Below, in pieces: positions 16,599-24,055 of a DNA stretch of 64,000 nucleotides. This DNA is from Prolixibacteraceae bacterium. Lineage in GTDB: Bacteria; Bacteroidota; Bacteroidia; Bacteroidales; Prolixibacteraceae. The notes beneath the pieces were generated by a model, which saw nothing but the letters and a program-made list of their open reading frames with translations, was not told where the DNA came from and searched no databases. The position numbers and the translations under genes are program-made. The stretch's first letter is position 1, and each line of letters begins with the position of its first letter. Location of the stretch: the NCBI GenBank assembly GCA_003457135.1, contig DMSQ01000006.1, positions 36,152 through 100,151 on the forward strand, written 5' to 3'.

Positions 16599-16673
16599 AT
16601 GAAAAAATCAGATAATTGCACCATAATCATAAATGAATATTCAATAAACAATTTCAATTTGGGTTGGTTTTAA
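16599..16673 (+). CDS. Possible 24-residue micro-protein
   Basis: ATG at 16599 follows AGAGGAG by about 11 bases, one of the few strong SD-like sites in the element. The product starts MKKSDNCTIIIN and ends FNLGWF. Its stop overlaps the next start (TAATG). Confidence 0.3.
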   Translation: MKKSDNCTIIINEYSINNFNLGWF

Positions 16674-16816
16674 TGGGTTGTATTTTGTTGGCTATACATT
16701 TTATCAACCCACATAAGAAGACCTGCCAGAATCAAAGGGAATATTGTTGGAGCAATTTATTTGAACCAATGTTATCACAAATGAAAATTAATCCGAATGA
16801 CTATAGGCTATATTGA
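16673..16816 (+). CDS. Possible 47-residue protein coupled to the micro-ORF
   Basis: Starts at the ATG overlapping the preceding stop; hydrophobic start (MGCILLAIHFINPH) then a Cys/Trp-containing polar part (CQNQREYCWSNLFEP). No family recognised; coding status is uncertain. Confidence 0.25.
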   Translation: MGCILLAIHFINPHKKTCQNQREYCWSNLFEPMLSQMKINPNDYRLY

Positions 16817-17098
16817 AAAAGTTGAAGGAAAAAGTAAAAAATGTTAGATTAAACTGAATGATATCTATCATATATCTATAATTCAGTTGTTTAATGAGGA
16901 TATTTTTTGTTTATATATTGAAATAGAAAAGTAAAAACCTTGATGGATGGAGGCTATAAATGTTTTATATAAATATCTTAAATTGAGTATTTGTATCTTT
17001 CTCAATCAGCAATCAAAAGAAATTTTTTCTTTTCAGTAGTTAAGTGTTTTAATAACTATTTTTATGGAATTGAGACTTATTAATAAATATACAATATT

Positions 17099-17422
17099 AT
17101 GACAAATAAATATTTATATGCAAGACAGAAACTGAGAGAAACAATTTACTCACTCGCAACTGGACCTGGTGATATAAGAAAAAGGCTCAATCAAGTTTAT
17201 ATTGGTTTTTTCAATTTAAAGAGAACGGATTTTCCTGAGGAGCTTCAGTTAGACTGGGAATGGATTCAAAAAGAACTTAAAAAATTTGGACCTATTATAA
17301 GGGACGATGGATCTGTTTTTAGAGGTGCTGTTGAGAATACATGTATTAAGATAAAAAACAAAACTGGGGTAAAAATTGCAGAAAAAATATTGAAAATATA
17401 TCTAAACCTTGAATCCGATTGA
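17099..17422 (+). CDS. Conserved hypothetical protein of element B
   Basis: 107 residues starting MTNKYLYARQKLRETIYSL. The pattern ATGPGDIRKRL, then DFPEELQLDWEWI, and GAVENTCIKIKNKTGVKIAEKILKIY resembles a small conserved protein that I recall from many unrelated bacteria, without known function. All-helical and soluble. Located alone, in sense to the integrase. Confidence 0.62.
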   Translation: MTNKYLYARQKLRETIYSLATGPGDIRKRLNQVYIGFFNLKRTDFPEELQLDWEWIQKELKKFGPIIRDDGSVFRGAVENTCIKIKNKTGVKIAEKILKIYLNLESD

Positions 17423-17518
17423 ACAAATATTTAGGGTAAAAAGCAATTAAGCATATTTGCTATTAATTTTTGCATCTATCTTAAATATAAAAAAGTTAGG
17501 TGTGAATATTAACTTCTT

Positions 17519-18340
17519 TTATTTAGTAGACCATTTATTTATTGAACCCTCAAAATTGAGTTTGTTTGAATAGGGTGTAGGTATTGAATATTTTCTGAAT
17601 ATTAGGAGTTTATATTTATCATCTAAAACACTTACATAATCTGCCTGTTTTAGAGCTTCATTAGGAAATTTTAAATACGCATCTTCCATTGATTTCCCCT
17701 CAGCCTCATACAATTCAATATATGCCTGCTTTTTTACTTCAATGGGGAAAGAATAAGGTTGAATAGAATCAACTTTTATAGCGCAGGAAATATTTAAATA
17801 TCTATACATTCCACTGAACATAAATATAACATACCAACCACCTTCCATTTTATCCAAATCAAACATCTCATTTTTCATTCCAATAGCAACTGTTGAAGAA
17901 TTTGGGTTAGGTGCATATTTAATTTTTACACTATCACTTATTAGTCTAACATAATATTTTGCTTCTTTTATTAATTTTATAGGCTTGTGAAGTTCATTTG
18001 CGGATAGTGGCATATTTTGCAGATACTTACTTGAACACCATCCATAAATTAGATTTTCTGAATTTAGAATTTGTGTAAAGCCATTTTCTTCTATCTCTTT
18101 AGTTCTTACTTTTTCATTTGGCATTAAAGTTTTAACGACTTTACTTTCAGCGTTTGGTTTTTCACGTACATTGAGATTTTTTTTTGTGTATTTTATTTTA
18201 ATTTCAGATGTACTGAAATTTGATTGAGAATTACTACCAGCAGGAAGACTACTTCTCCTATCGTTAATTATTATCAAAACAACGAAAATAACAATTAATC
18301 CACCAAAAATATGTTCAACTTTAGGTAAGTTCATAACCAT
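17519..18340 (-). CDS. Membrane-anchored bacterial SH3 (SH3b) protein
   Basis: 273 residues. One N-terminal membrane anchor (GGLIVIFVVLIIINDRR), then a low-complexity linker, and an SH3b domain around residues 50-105 with NVREKPNAESKVVKTLMPNEKV and YGWCSSKYL. A second divergent SH3-like repeat may lie at about 128-175 (VKIKYAPNPNSSTVAI). SH3b domains bind peptide or glycan ligands. The C-terminal 90 residues are unassigned. Probably faces the periplasm. A second Met (18334) could also be the start. Confidence 0.72.
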   Translation of the reverse strand: MVMNLPKVEHIFGGLIVIFVVLIIINDRRSSLPAGSNSQSNFSTSEIKIKYTKKNLNVREKPNAESKVVKTLMPNEKVRTKEIEENGFTQILNSENLIYGWCSSKYLQNMPLSANELHKPIKLIKEAKYYVRLISDSVKIKYAPNPNSSTVAIGMKNEMFDLDKMEGGWYVIFMFSGMYRYLNISCAIKVDSIQPYSFPIEVKKQAYIELYEAEGKSMEDAYLKFPNEALKQADYVSVLDDKYKLLIFRKYSIPTPYSNKLNFEGSINKWSTK

Positions 18341-18567
18341 AATTTTTGACTACTCACTTCGCATAACTTACAGTTAATCAATATATCAATAAAAACATCA
18401 GCCACATTGGGTTAAACCAAGTGTTGGCTGTATCTTTTATTTGTTCCAGAAAAGTTCATCAACATCAAAATCTATAACTTCCCGTCCCCGGAATAAGAAT
18501 TATGCCTTTAACTAACATCTAAAGTTAAAGGCTAATGTTCACACGAGTTAATTGATTTGGTTAAATT

Positions 18568-18726
18568 CTAAAAGTAAATCAACCAAATAAAAAATCCTAT
18601 TACTATTAAAGCAATAATAGCAGTGGTTTCTTTATCTTTTGTTTTGTCCGCATGACAATAAGGACAAACATTACCAATAAAGGATATTTTTTTTCCACAA
18701 TTACTACAAATGACCGTCCCACTCAT
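18568..18726 (-). CDS. 52-residue zinc-ribbon plus membrane-anchor protein
   Basis: The minus strand encodes MSGTVICSNCGKKISFIGN, then VCPYCHADK, and a C-terminal membrane helix (AIIALIVIGFFIWLIYF). Two CxxC pairs (Cys7/10 and Cys21/24) form a zinc-ribbon knuckle. This is the zinc-ribbon-TM pattern of many small bacterial membrane proteins of unknown role. It is a short gene downstream of no obvious partner; the next gene, 17519-18340, is in the same direction. Confidence 0.7.
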   Translation of the reverse strand: MSGTVICSNCGKKISFIGNVCPYCHADKTKDKETTAIIALIVIGFFIWLIYF

Positions 18727-18871
18727 TTTTAGTTATTTTTATAAAATAGTTGATACATACAAAGTTAATTAAATAATTACTCAACAAAAAAGAAAATCTA
18801 CATTAATTAATATCTCATTTAGAAGATTATTCTAATTATGACCAAATACAGATATAGACTATACTTCAACG

Positions 18872-18974
18872 AGTATCAAAATAAATTGAAAAAAGCCGCT
18901 AAAACATTAGGTTTTTAGGGGGATTGATACTATATTAGCATTGTGGATGTATCACATATAAATAGTATCAAAAT
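18872..18974. promoter_or_regulatory. Candidate resolvase operator or res-like site
   Basis: TTGATACTAT (18924-18933) and ATAGTATCAA (18962-18971) form a perfect 10-bp inverted repeat; AGTATCAAAAT occurs at 18872-18882 and again at 18964-18974, overlapping the resolvase start codon. Three AGTATCAA half-sites in about 100 bases just upstream of a serine recombinase gene is the layout of an autoregulated res site. Confidence 0.55.
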
Positions 18975-19590
18975 GAAAGTATTTTATTCACGGGTTAGCA
19001 CACAGGAACAGAACGACGAGCGACAACTTCAGGACATCAAAGGATTTGATTATGTTTTTGCTGATAAGTGTTCTGGAAGTATAGAATTTTATAAGAGACC
19101 AAAAGGCTCTCAAATTAAAGAGTTGATTGACCAAAAGAAACTCACCCATCTTGAAATTTGCTCAATTGATCGTATCGGAAGAAATACAACTGATGTTTTA
19201 AGGACATGGCAGGAACTTACAGAGATGGGAATTAAAGTAGTATGTAGAAATCCAAATCTCACAAATTTTAAGGCAGACGGTTCTCCAGATGAGGTTTCAC
19301 AAATGATCATTTCAATTTTGTCAATAATGGCATCCTTTGAAAGAAATATGATTTTGGATAGACAAAAAGAAGGAATTGCGCTGGCGAAAATTAAAGGGAA
19401 ATATCGTGGCAGAAAAATTGGCACCCAAGAAACAAAAATGAACTTCATTCAAAAACCACGCAATCAAAAGATTTTGAATTATTTAGAAAAGGAATATCCT
19501 TATAGCGAGATTAGTAAGATTATTGGATGCTCATTTTCAACTATCAATAAAGTGAAAAACATCAAAAATGAATTAGAATATGAAAACTGA
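18973..19590 (+). CDS. Serine recombinase (resolvase/invertase family)
   Basis: 205 residues from the ATG at 18973. Catalytic Ser9 in FYSRVSTQEQN, the ADKCSGSIEFYKRP block, SIDRIGRNTTDVL with the conserved DRxGRN, and the long E-helix MASFERNMILDRQKEGIALAK; the short C-terminal HTH ends at about residue 195 (YSEISKIIGCSFSTINKVK). Size fits the small resolvase/invertase group, not the large integrases. Role: resolution of element multimers or inversion of DNA. The next gene overlaps it by 11 bases. Confidence 0.92.
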   Translation: MKVFYSRVSTQEQNDERQLQDIKGFDYVFADKCSGSIEFYKRPKGSQIKELIDQKKLTHLEICSIDRIGRNTTDVLRTWQELTEMGIKVVCRNPNLTNFKADGSPDEVSQMIISILSIMASFERNMILDRQKEGIALAKIKGKYRGRKIGTQETKMNFIQKPRNQKILNYLEKEYPYSEISKIIGCSFSTINKVKNIKNELEYEN

Positions 19591-19771
19591 TAAAACCTCA
19601 ACTCCCAAAGATTACATAGACCCAAATAAAAATGTTATCTCTCTGTTTGACACCGATATTCTCGTTGAGGTTGCAAACAATAGATTGGATTTAAACAAAG
19701 TTGCTCTATATGAATTAAAAAATAGGGGTCTGGATAAGGACGGCAAATGGGTGGGTTTCAATAAAGATTAA
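19580..19771 (+). CDS. Small GKWVGF-type accessory protein
   Basis: 63 residues. The C-terminal half, LDLNKVALYELKNRGLDKDGKWVGFNK, matches a small protein family that I recall from many Bacteroidota mobile elements, with no known function. It overlaps the resolvase gene by 11 bases, so it is co-transcribed and translationally coupled. Confidence 0.65.
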   Translation: MKTDKTSTPKDYIDPNKNVISLFDTDILVEVANNRLDLNKVALYELKNRGLDKDGKWVGFNKD

Positions 19772-19781
19772 AATTTAGGAA

Positions 19782-20078
19782 ATGAAAATCGTATTAATCA
19801 AAAATGGGAAAGTAGAATTGCGAAATGAAAATGGATCTCTTGCTCGGACAATCGGAGGAGATGCAATTTCAGCCGACTTCAACAATGCTCAATCATTGAT
19901 TGTGATTACAACAATAAAAGGCAAATGTGAACTACGAAAAGAAAATGGTTCGCTTGTTCGGACAATCGGAGGAGATGCTATTTCTGCAAAATGGTATGGT
20001 TCAGACATTGCCATAACGACCACCAAAGGCAAAACAGAAATACGGAAAATAAATGGTTTACTCATAAGAACTTTATAG
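19782..20078 (+). CDS. Protein built of three internal repeats (NGSL-RTIGGDAIS type)
   Basis: 98 residues composed of three units of about 33: each has a KGK-ELRxENGSLxRTIGGDAIS plan (VELRNENGSLARTIGGDAIS, CELRKENGSLVRTIGGDAIS, and a degenerate third, TEIRKINGLLIRTL). Two of the units are nearly identical also at DNA level. The beta-strand pattern suggests a small propeller-like or solenoid fold. No enzyme motif. It follows the resolvase and GKWVGF genes by 10 bases. Confidence 0.7.
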   Translation: MKIVLIKNGKVELRNENGSLARTIGGDAISADFNNAQSLIVITTIKGKCELRKENGSLVRTIGGDAISAKWYGSDIAITTTKGKTEIRKINGLLIRTL

Positions 20079-20182
20079 AGTAAGAATATCATTTAATAAT
20101 ACCGAAAAAATAATATCAAAATATTCCGCAGTTATAAAACCCCTCCGTATATTAGCCCTATAATCAATAATATACAAAAAAT

Positions 20183-20476
20183 ATGAAAACAAAAATTGAA
20201 CTTACACCAGAACAAAGAGACCTGCTCTGTGGACACGAAGAGCGACAACTTCGGGCAAAATTTGACAGAGATTTAGCGGCATTAAAAAAGAAATATACTT
20301 TTTTTGAAATTGAGGTTCAGTCAGAAGTAAAAACTGAAAAGGTAAAACTTACAGATGAGATGTTTTTAGATTTGTGGAATAATAAACAAATGCAACTCAC
20401 TGATATACAATTATATACAGGATATAATAAAGCGTATTTATATAAGGTAAAAAAACGCCTTATTGCTGAAAAATAG
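20183..20476 (+). CDS. Small protein with possible C-terminal helix-turn-helix
   Basis: 97 residues. Charged helical N-terminal half (LTPEQRDLLCGHEERQLRAKF, ALKKKY) and a C-terminal LTDIQLYTGYNKAYLYKVKKRL that reads like an HTH of the homeodomain-like type. Ends at the hairpin at 20496. Probably a DNA-binding regulator of element B; the family is not identified. Confidence 0.55.
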   Translation: MKTKIELTPEQRDLLCGHEERQLRAKFDRDLAALKKKYTFFEIEVQSEVKTEKVKLTDEMFLDLWNNKQMQLTDIQLYTGYNKAYLYKVKKRLIAEK

Positions 20477-20492
20477 TAATGAGGCTGGGGCA

Positions 20493-20527
20493 AAAAAAAA
20501 GTAGTTCATTTCTGAACTACTTTTTTT
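20493..20527. terminator. Bidirectional terminator between convergent genes
   Basis: AAAAAGTAGTTCA (20496-20508), loop TTTC, TGAACTACTTTTT (20513-20525). It ends the plus gene 20183-20476 and also contains the stop codon of the minus gene 20506-20808. Confidence 0.85.
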
Positions 20528-20808
20528 ATTTTATCTAACTTCATTTTTCTTATTACTGAAATATCTATTGTAAAGTAATTTGAAAAATCATTATTATAAG
20601 TGTAATTTGTATAATTAAAGAAATTATCAAAATTTTTATTTTTATTTTTTGAAAAATCATAATTATCAGTTAAAACACAATAATCGTAAAGATTGATCGG
20701 AGTATATATATTTGAGTATTTATATTTTTTATTCTTTTCAAATTTATATTTCACATAATTGTATGTTCGTATGTGAGATTTAATACATACACATTCTTTT
20801 AATTTCAT
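20506..20808 (-). CDS. AT-rich element gene, function unknown
   Basis: 100 residues, rich in Asn, Tyr, Lys and Phe (KNKNKNFDNFFNYTNYTYNN), a composition that mainly reflects the very AT-rich DNA. No motif recognised. Last gene of a minus-strand series 21410-20506 with gaps of at most 9 bases. Confidence 0.55.
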   Translation of the reverse strand: MKLKECVCIKSHIRTYNYVKYKFEKNKKYKYSNIYTPINLYDYCVLTDNYDFSKNKNKNFDNFFNYTNYTYNNDFSNYFTIDISVIRKMKLDKIKKVVQK

Positions 20809-20817
20809 ACTTTATAA

Positions 20818-21231
20818 TTAAAATGGTAATTCAGAATCATCTGTAGGATGATTATTATCTATATTATATTTTAACATTTTCAAATCTTCAAATGTAAAAT
20901 CATCAATACTATATTTTTCTAAATTATCTATAATTTTTTCTTTATGATCTTTATATTCTGAATTATTTTTAAAATCATCATAATCATATTTTTTAACTTT
21001 AATAGTTGATATAATTTGTTCATCATATATTTCAAATAAATCAACTTCATATCTGTAATTAATTTTAAAAAAATCTGATTTGTAACGAATGATATATTTT
21101 TTAATAACATCAATTAATGTTTTATCAGTTGGATCTATAAAATCAACTAAATTATCAATCTTTATATTTACTCTTTTTATTACTTCAAACTTATAATCAA
21201 ATATCAGTTCTGTTTGTTTCTGTTTTTTCAT
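20818..21231 (-). CDS. AT-rich element gene, function unknown
   Basis: 137 residues, acidic, ending NHPTDDSELPF. The C-terminal DDSELPF-type tail is reminiscent of the acidic tips of single-strand DNA-binding proteins (consensus DDxIPF), which recruit replication proteins; the rest lacks a recognisable OB-fold motif, so this is only a hint. It overlaps the upstream gene by four bases. Confidence 0.6.
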   Translation of the reverse strand: MKKQKQTELIFDYKFEVIKRVNIKIDNLVDFIDPTDKTLIDVIKKYIIRYKSDFFKINYRYEVDLFEIYDEQIISTIKVKKYDYDDFKNNSEYKDHKEKIIDNLEKYSIDDFTFEDLKMLKYNIDNNHPTDDSELPF

Positions 21232-21410
21232 ACTTTACTTTTTTTAGTAGTTAAAACTCTTTTACTTCTTTTCTCATCTCTGTATATAATTACATCAATG
21301 ATTTCATCTTTATAATCAAAATACTTTTGATCAAAATACTTCTGAAATAGATACTTATTCGTATCTCTTTTAAAATTCAAATTTCTAATTGTTAATACTG
21401 TTTTACTCAT
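21228..21410 (-). CDS. AT-rich small element gene
   Basis: 60 residues, basic C-terminal end (RDEKRSKRVLTTKKSKV). Its leader (TTATTAACAATTAAAA before the ATG) is nearly the same as that of the gene at 21953, which suggests a shared promoter/leader module. Function unknown. Confidence 0.5.
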   Translation of the reverse strand: MSKTVLTIRNLNFKRDTNKYLFQKYFDQKYFDYKDEIIDVIIYRDEKRSKRVLTTKKSKV

Positions 21411-21536
21411 AATTTTTAAATTTTAATTGTTAATAATTTTTTATTTATGAGTTTTATATACAATTGTGTTCGGGAAGTTTATTTTATTTTCGTGTTTTTG
21501 AAAAAAATGTTGTCTGGAATGAATACAGATAGAAAT

Positions 21537-21577
21537 TTTAGAAAAAAGAGAGTTTTAAAAACTCTCTTTTTTCTAAA
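21537..21577. terminator. Long perfect palindrome, bidirectional terminator
   Basis: TTTAGAAAAAAGAGAGTTTT (21537-21556) pairs over 20 bp with the sequence at 21558-21577, leaving one central base, and is flanked by A and T runs. It contains the stop of the minus gene 21573-21953. Confidence 0.85.
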
Positions 21578-21953
21578 TATAGATATATACTAAACCATTT
21601 TCATCATCATTAATTATTACATTCATTTTTGTTAAAACAAACACATTCATTGCAAATATCTTATCTGTACGATCATCATAAATATCAGCATCATAATTTA
21701 AGCAGATTAAATTAAGTTGTTTCAAATAATCTTTAATACATATTTGGTGTTGTAATTTATAAGAGTTGTAATAATTAAAAAGAAATGAATCAAATTCTTC
21801 AACATTTTTAGTTACTGATATATTGTAACCATTGTAGAAAAAATAAATCTCTTTTAACTTACTTGAGTTTTTCTTATAATAAACAGTAGCAGGCACACAA
21901 TACTCCTTACAATCTTTACAATTGAAAGGTTTTTTACAATTTCTTTTACTCAT
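21573..21953 (-). CDS. Cys-containing AT-rich element gene
   Basis: 126 residues. The N-terminus MSKRNCKKPFNCKDCKEYC holds four cysteines in CxxxxxxCxxCxxxC spacing, a possible zinc site. The rest is an unassigned alpha/beta-looking sequence ending GLVYIYI. It has its own leader, shared with 21228-21410, and its own terminator, so it is a separate transcription unit. Confidence 0.55.
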   Translation of the reverse strand: MSKRNCKKPFNCKDCKEYCVPATVYYKKNSSKLKEIYFFYNGYNISVTKNVEEFDSFLFNYYNSYKLQHQICIKDYLKQLNLICLNYDADIYDDRTDKIFAMNVFVLTKMNVIINDDENGLVYIYI

Positions 21954-22037
21954 ATTTTTTAGTTTTTAATTGTTAATAATGGCACAAAGATATAGCCAAT
22001 TAATTAACTAAACTAATTGATAATCAATACTATACAG

Positions 22038-22186
22038 CATTTAAGATGTTTAAGTATTCTTTAATCTGATATGAGTATTTCAGATTGCTAACTAACTGAA
22101 TATTAAGTGATAATATTTTCTGGAATATGTTAAATTGCTTTTGGTTTGAATAACCTTTACGATGGAGAATATATATTTAAGATGAA
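22038..22186 (+). repeat. ATTTAAGAT repeats near the right end of B
   Basis: CATTTAAGAT (22038-22047) and ATTTAAGATGAA (22175-22186), each identical to one of the two copies at 14221-14244. Candidate arm-type integrase sites. Confidence 0.55.
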
Positions 22187-22234
22187 GTTTATATATGATT
22201 GTAATATAAGAAGTTAAATACTATATTACCGGCT

Positions 22235-22250
22235 TGCGCTACACCCCGAA
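22235..22250 (-). other. attR of element B: remnant 5' end of tRNA-Pro
   Basis: TGCGCTACACCCCGAA equals 14131-14146, which is the tRNA 5' acceptor strand and start of the D arm plus two leader bases. A weaker match (GCC-GGTA) continues on the element side. Confidence 0.7.
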
Positions 22251-22262
22251 CTTTTGTGCGTG

Positions 22263-22293
22263 CAAAAGTAGCCATCTTCTTTAGTTATCCAAA
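22263..22293 (-). promoter_or_regulatory. Orphaned tRNA-Pro promoter
   Basis: On the minus strand TTTG (22293-22290), 19 bp, TACTTTTG (22270-22263), a perfect TTTG-N19-TAnnTTTG promoter whose start would lie a few bases before the tRNA 5' remnant at 22250. It now reads into element B instead of a complete tRNA. Confidence 0.75.
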
Positions 22294-22418
22294 AAATATA
22301 GCCGGTTTTTTGAGCCTGAATATTCAACATATTGATGATCCCCTAATGATGAAACCGATTCCAGAAGGTCCGGCCTTTTTTAGTAAAAAAAACTTCTTCA
22401 GATTTTATGAATTTCAGA

Positions 22419-22673
22419 TCAGAAGGTATCAGATAATTGCCAATCAACCACAAAAGTACATTCTTTCTTTTTTCTGTGTAGTTCCGAATTTCCTTTTGCA
22501 TACCTGAAATAATCTTCATTAAAAATACTTTCGCGATTTTTCCCAAATGATTTCCTCTCTGTAATCTGAGATTGGTTCACAACACTATCTTCACTAAAAA
22601 ACCATGGATTTCTGGTAGGAGAGGCAATCATTGATTGTTTCCTGATTTTCTGAATTCTTTTCTGAACAACCAT
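22419..22673 (-). CDS. Possible small hypothetical protein
   Basis: 84 residues starting MVVQKRIQKIRKQ, polar and basic, with no recognised motif. It lies between the tRNA promoter remnant and trxB. The stretch 22251-22888 otherwise shows no gene. Coding status uncertain. Confidence 0.3.
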   Translation of the reverse strand: MVVQKRIQKIRKQSMIASPTRNPWFFSEDSVVNQSQITERKSFGKNRESIFNEDYFRYAKGNSELHRKKKECTFVVDWQLSDTF

Positions 22674-22946
22674 AGCTTATCGTTTTTATATTCTTTTTTA
22701 CATGAGAAACCTGATAAATGTTACCACTTTAGGAACTGAATATTTTAAACTTTATTTCTCTATCATATTAATTTATAATATTTTATGATATTTTAACTAT
22801 TGAATGTTGTCCGACAATGCGTTATTCTGTTTGATTTAGTTGGTATTGTTATGAAAGCCAAAGTGGATCCGGTCATAGAATATCAAAGTTGAATTTTAAA
22901 ATCAGCTTTGTCTATCTGCCGATAACAATTATTGATTATATCGCTG

Positions 22947-22976
22947 TTGTTACTCAATACTTGTTTTGTAACTTTG
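22947..22976 (+). promoter_or_regulatory. trxB promoter
   Basis: TTG (22947-22949), 19 bp, TAACTTTG (22969-22976). It sits 26 bases upstream of the ATG at 23003, which decides that start over the longer open frame. Confidence 0.75.
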
Positions 22977-23002
22977 AAAACAAAACCAAATCAAAAAATG
23001 AC

Positions 23003-24001
23003 ATGTTTAAAGTAATGAATATTGACGACTCAAAAAGTAATATTACTAATCAGGACGTTGAAATTGAAAGGGTAAAATGCCTGATTATTGGTTCTGGTCC
23101 GGCTGGTTACACTGCTGCCATTTATGCTGCACGGGCTAATCTGAGTCCTGTAATGTACGAAGGCCTTCAGCCAGGTGGGCAGTTAACTACAACTACTGAA
23201 GTGGAAAATTTTCCGGGATATCCGCAAGGTGTTACCGGTCCAGAGATGATGGAAGAATTAAAAGCGCAAGCGATCCGGTTTGGAACTGATGTCCGCTGGG
23301 GACTTGCAACCAAAGTTGATTTTTCAGGACCTGTGCATAAAGTATGGATTGACGACAAAAAAATAGTTGAATCAGAAGTAGTCATATTAGCAACAGGAGC
23401 AACCGCAAAATACCTGGGAATTGAAGATGAGAAAAAGTACGCCGGAAGCGGAGTGTCTGCCTGCGCTACCTGTGATGGTTTCTTTTATCGCGGAAAAGAT
23501 GTTGCCGTTGTAGGTGGTGGCGATACCGCTGCCGAAGAGGCTATTTATCTGGCTGGACTGGTAAATAAAGTTTATCTGATTGTTCGCCGAAACGAACTTC
23601 GCGCTTCAAAAGTGATGCAGGAAAGGGTTTTCAGGACAAAAAACATTGAGGTTTTATGGGAGCATCAAACCAAGGGATTGCTAGGCGATGGAGTTGTGGA
23701 AGGCGCATTGCTCTGGAAGAAAAAAGGAACTCTGGAAGAGGAGGAAGTAACCATTAAAATTGATGGATTTTTCCTGGCTATCGGGCATCAGCCAAATTCC
23801 GACTTCGTAAAAGATTTTATTGATACCGATGAAGTTGGCTATGTCAAAACCATTCCGGGTACTTCAAAAACCAATGTTGCCGGGGTATTTGCCTGTGGCG
23901 ATGTTCAGGATTCAGTTTACCGACAGGCCGTAACTGCTGCCGGAACTGGTTGTATGGCTGCCATTGATGCTGAAAGATATCTTTCAGAAAAACACAGCTA
24001 G
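23003..24001 (+). CDS. trxB: Thioredoxin-disulfide reductase
   Basis: FAD/NADPH enzyme that reduces thioredoxin in the cytoplasm. 332 residues from the ATG at 23003. FAD-binding GSGPAGYTAAIYAARA (30-45), GGQLTTTTEVENFPG, redox CATC with Cys154 and Cys157, NADPH-binding GGGDTAAEEA, and the C-terminal GVFACGDVQD then RQAVTAAGTGCMAA. Length and order fit the low-molecular-weight bacterial type; the first 20 or so residues form a short extension. The first core gene to the right of element B. Confidence 0.96.
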   Translation: MFKVMNIDDSKSNITNQDVEIERVKCLIIGSGPAGYTAAIYAARANLSPVMYEGLQPGGQLTTTTEVENFPGYPQGVTGPEMMEELKAQAIRFGTDVRWGLATKVDFSGPVHKVWIDDKKIVESEVVILATGATAKYLGIEDEKKYAGSGVSACATCDGFFYRGKDVAVVGGGDTAAEEAIYLAGLVNKVYLIVRRNELRASKVMQERVFRTKNIEVLWEHQTKGLLGDGVVEGALLWKKKGTLEEEEVTIKIDGFFLAIGHQPNSDFVKDFIDTDEVGYVKTIPGTSKTNVAGVFACGDVQDSVYRQAVTAAGTGCMAAIDAERYLSEKHS

Positions 24002-24055
24002 CCAATTAAAATTTGACAAATTGATAATTCGGCAATTCGTATATTAATACATTAG

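Larger units (their letters stand above)
14131..22250. mobile_element. Integrative element B, about 8.1 kb, against the 5' end of tRNA-Pro
   Basis: The first 16 bases of the tRNA side (14131-14146, TGCGCTACACCCCGAA) recur at 22235-22250, where they adjoin a perfect tRNA-type promoter. The region between carries a second tyrosine integrase next to the tRNA, repeats that match between both ends (14222-14244 and 22039-22186), a serine resolvase and many small genes of very high AT content. It ends before the core gene trxB. The short repeat makes the right border less certain than the ends of element A. Confidence 0.72.

Noticed and set aside
16973..17486. ATCTTAAAT words (reverse of the arm motif) in the middle of element B
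   Set aside because: In this AT-rich DNA a 9-mer is expected by chance; only the longer matches near the ends were kept.
22256..22507. 83-residue plus-strand ORF next to the tRNA remnant
   Set aside because: It begins with a GTG inside the promoter region of the minus-strand tRNA and has no recognisable content.
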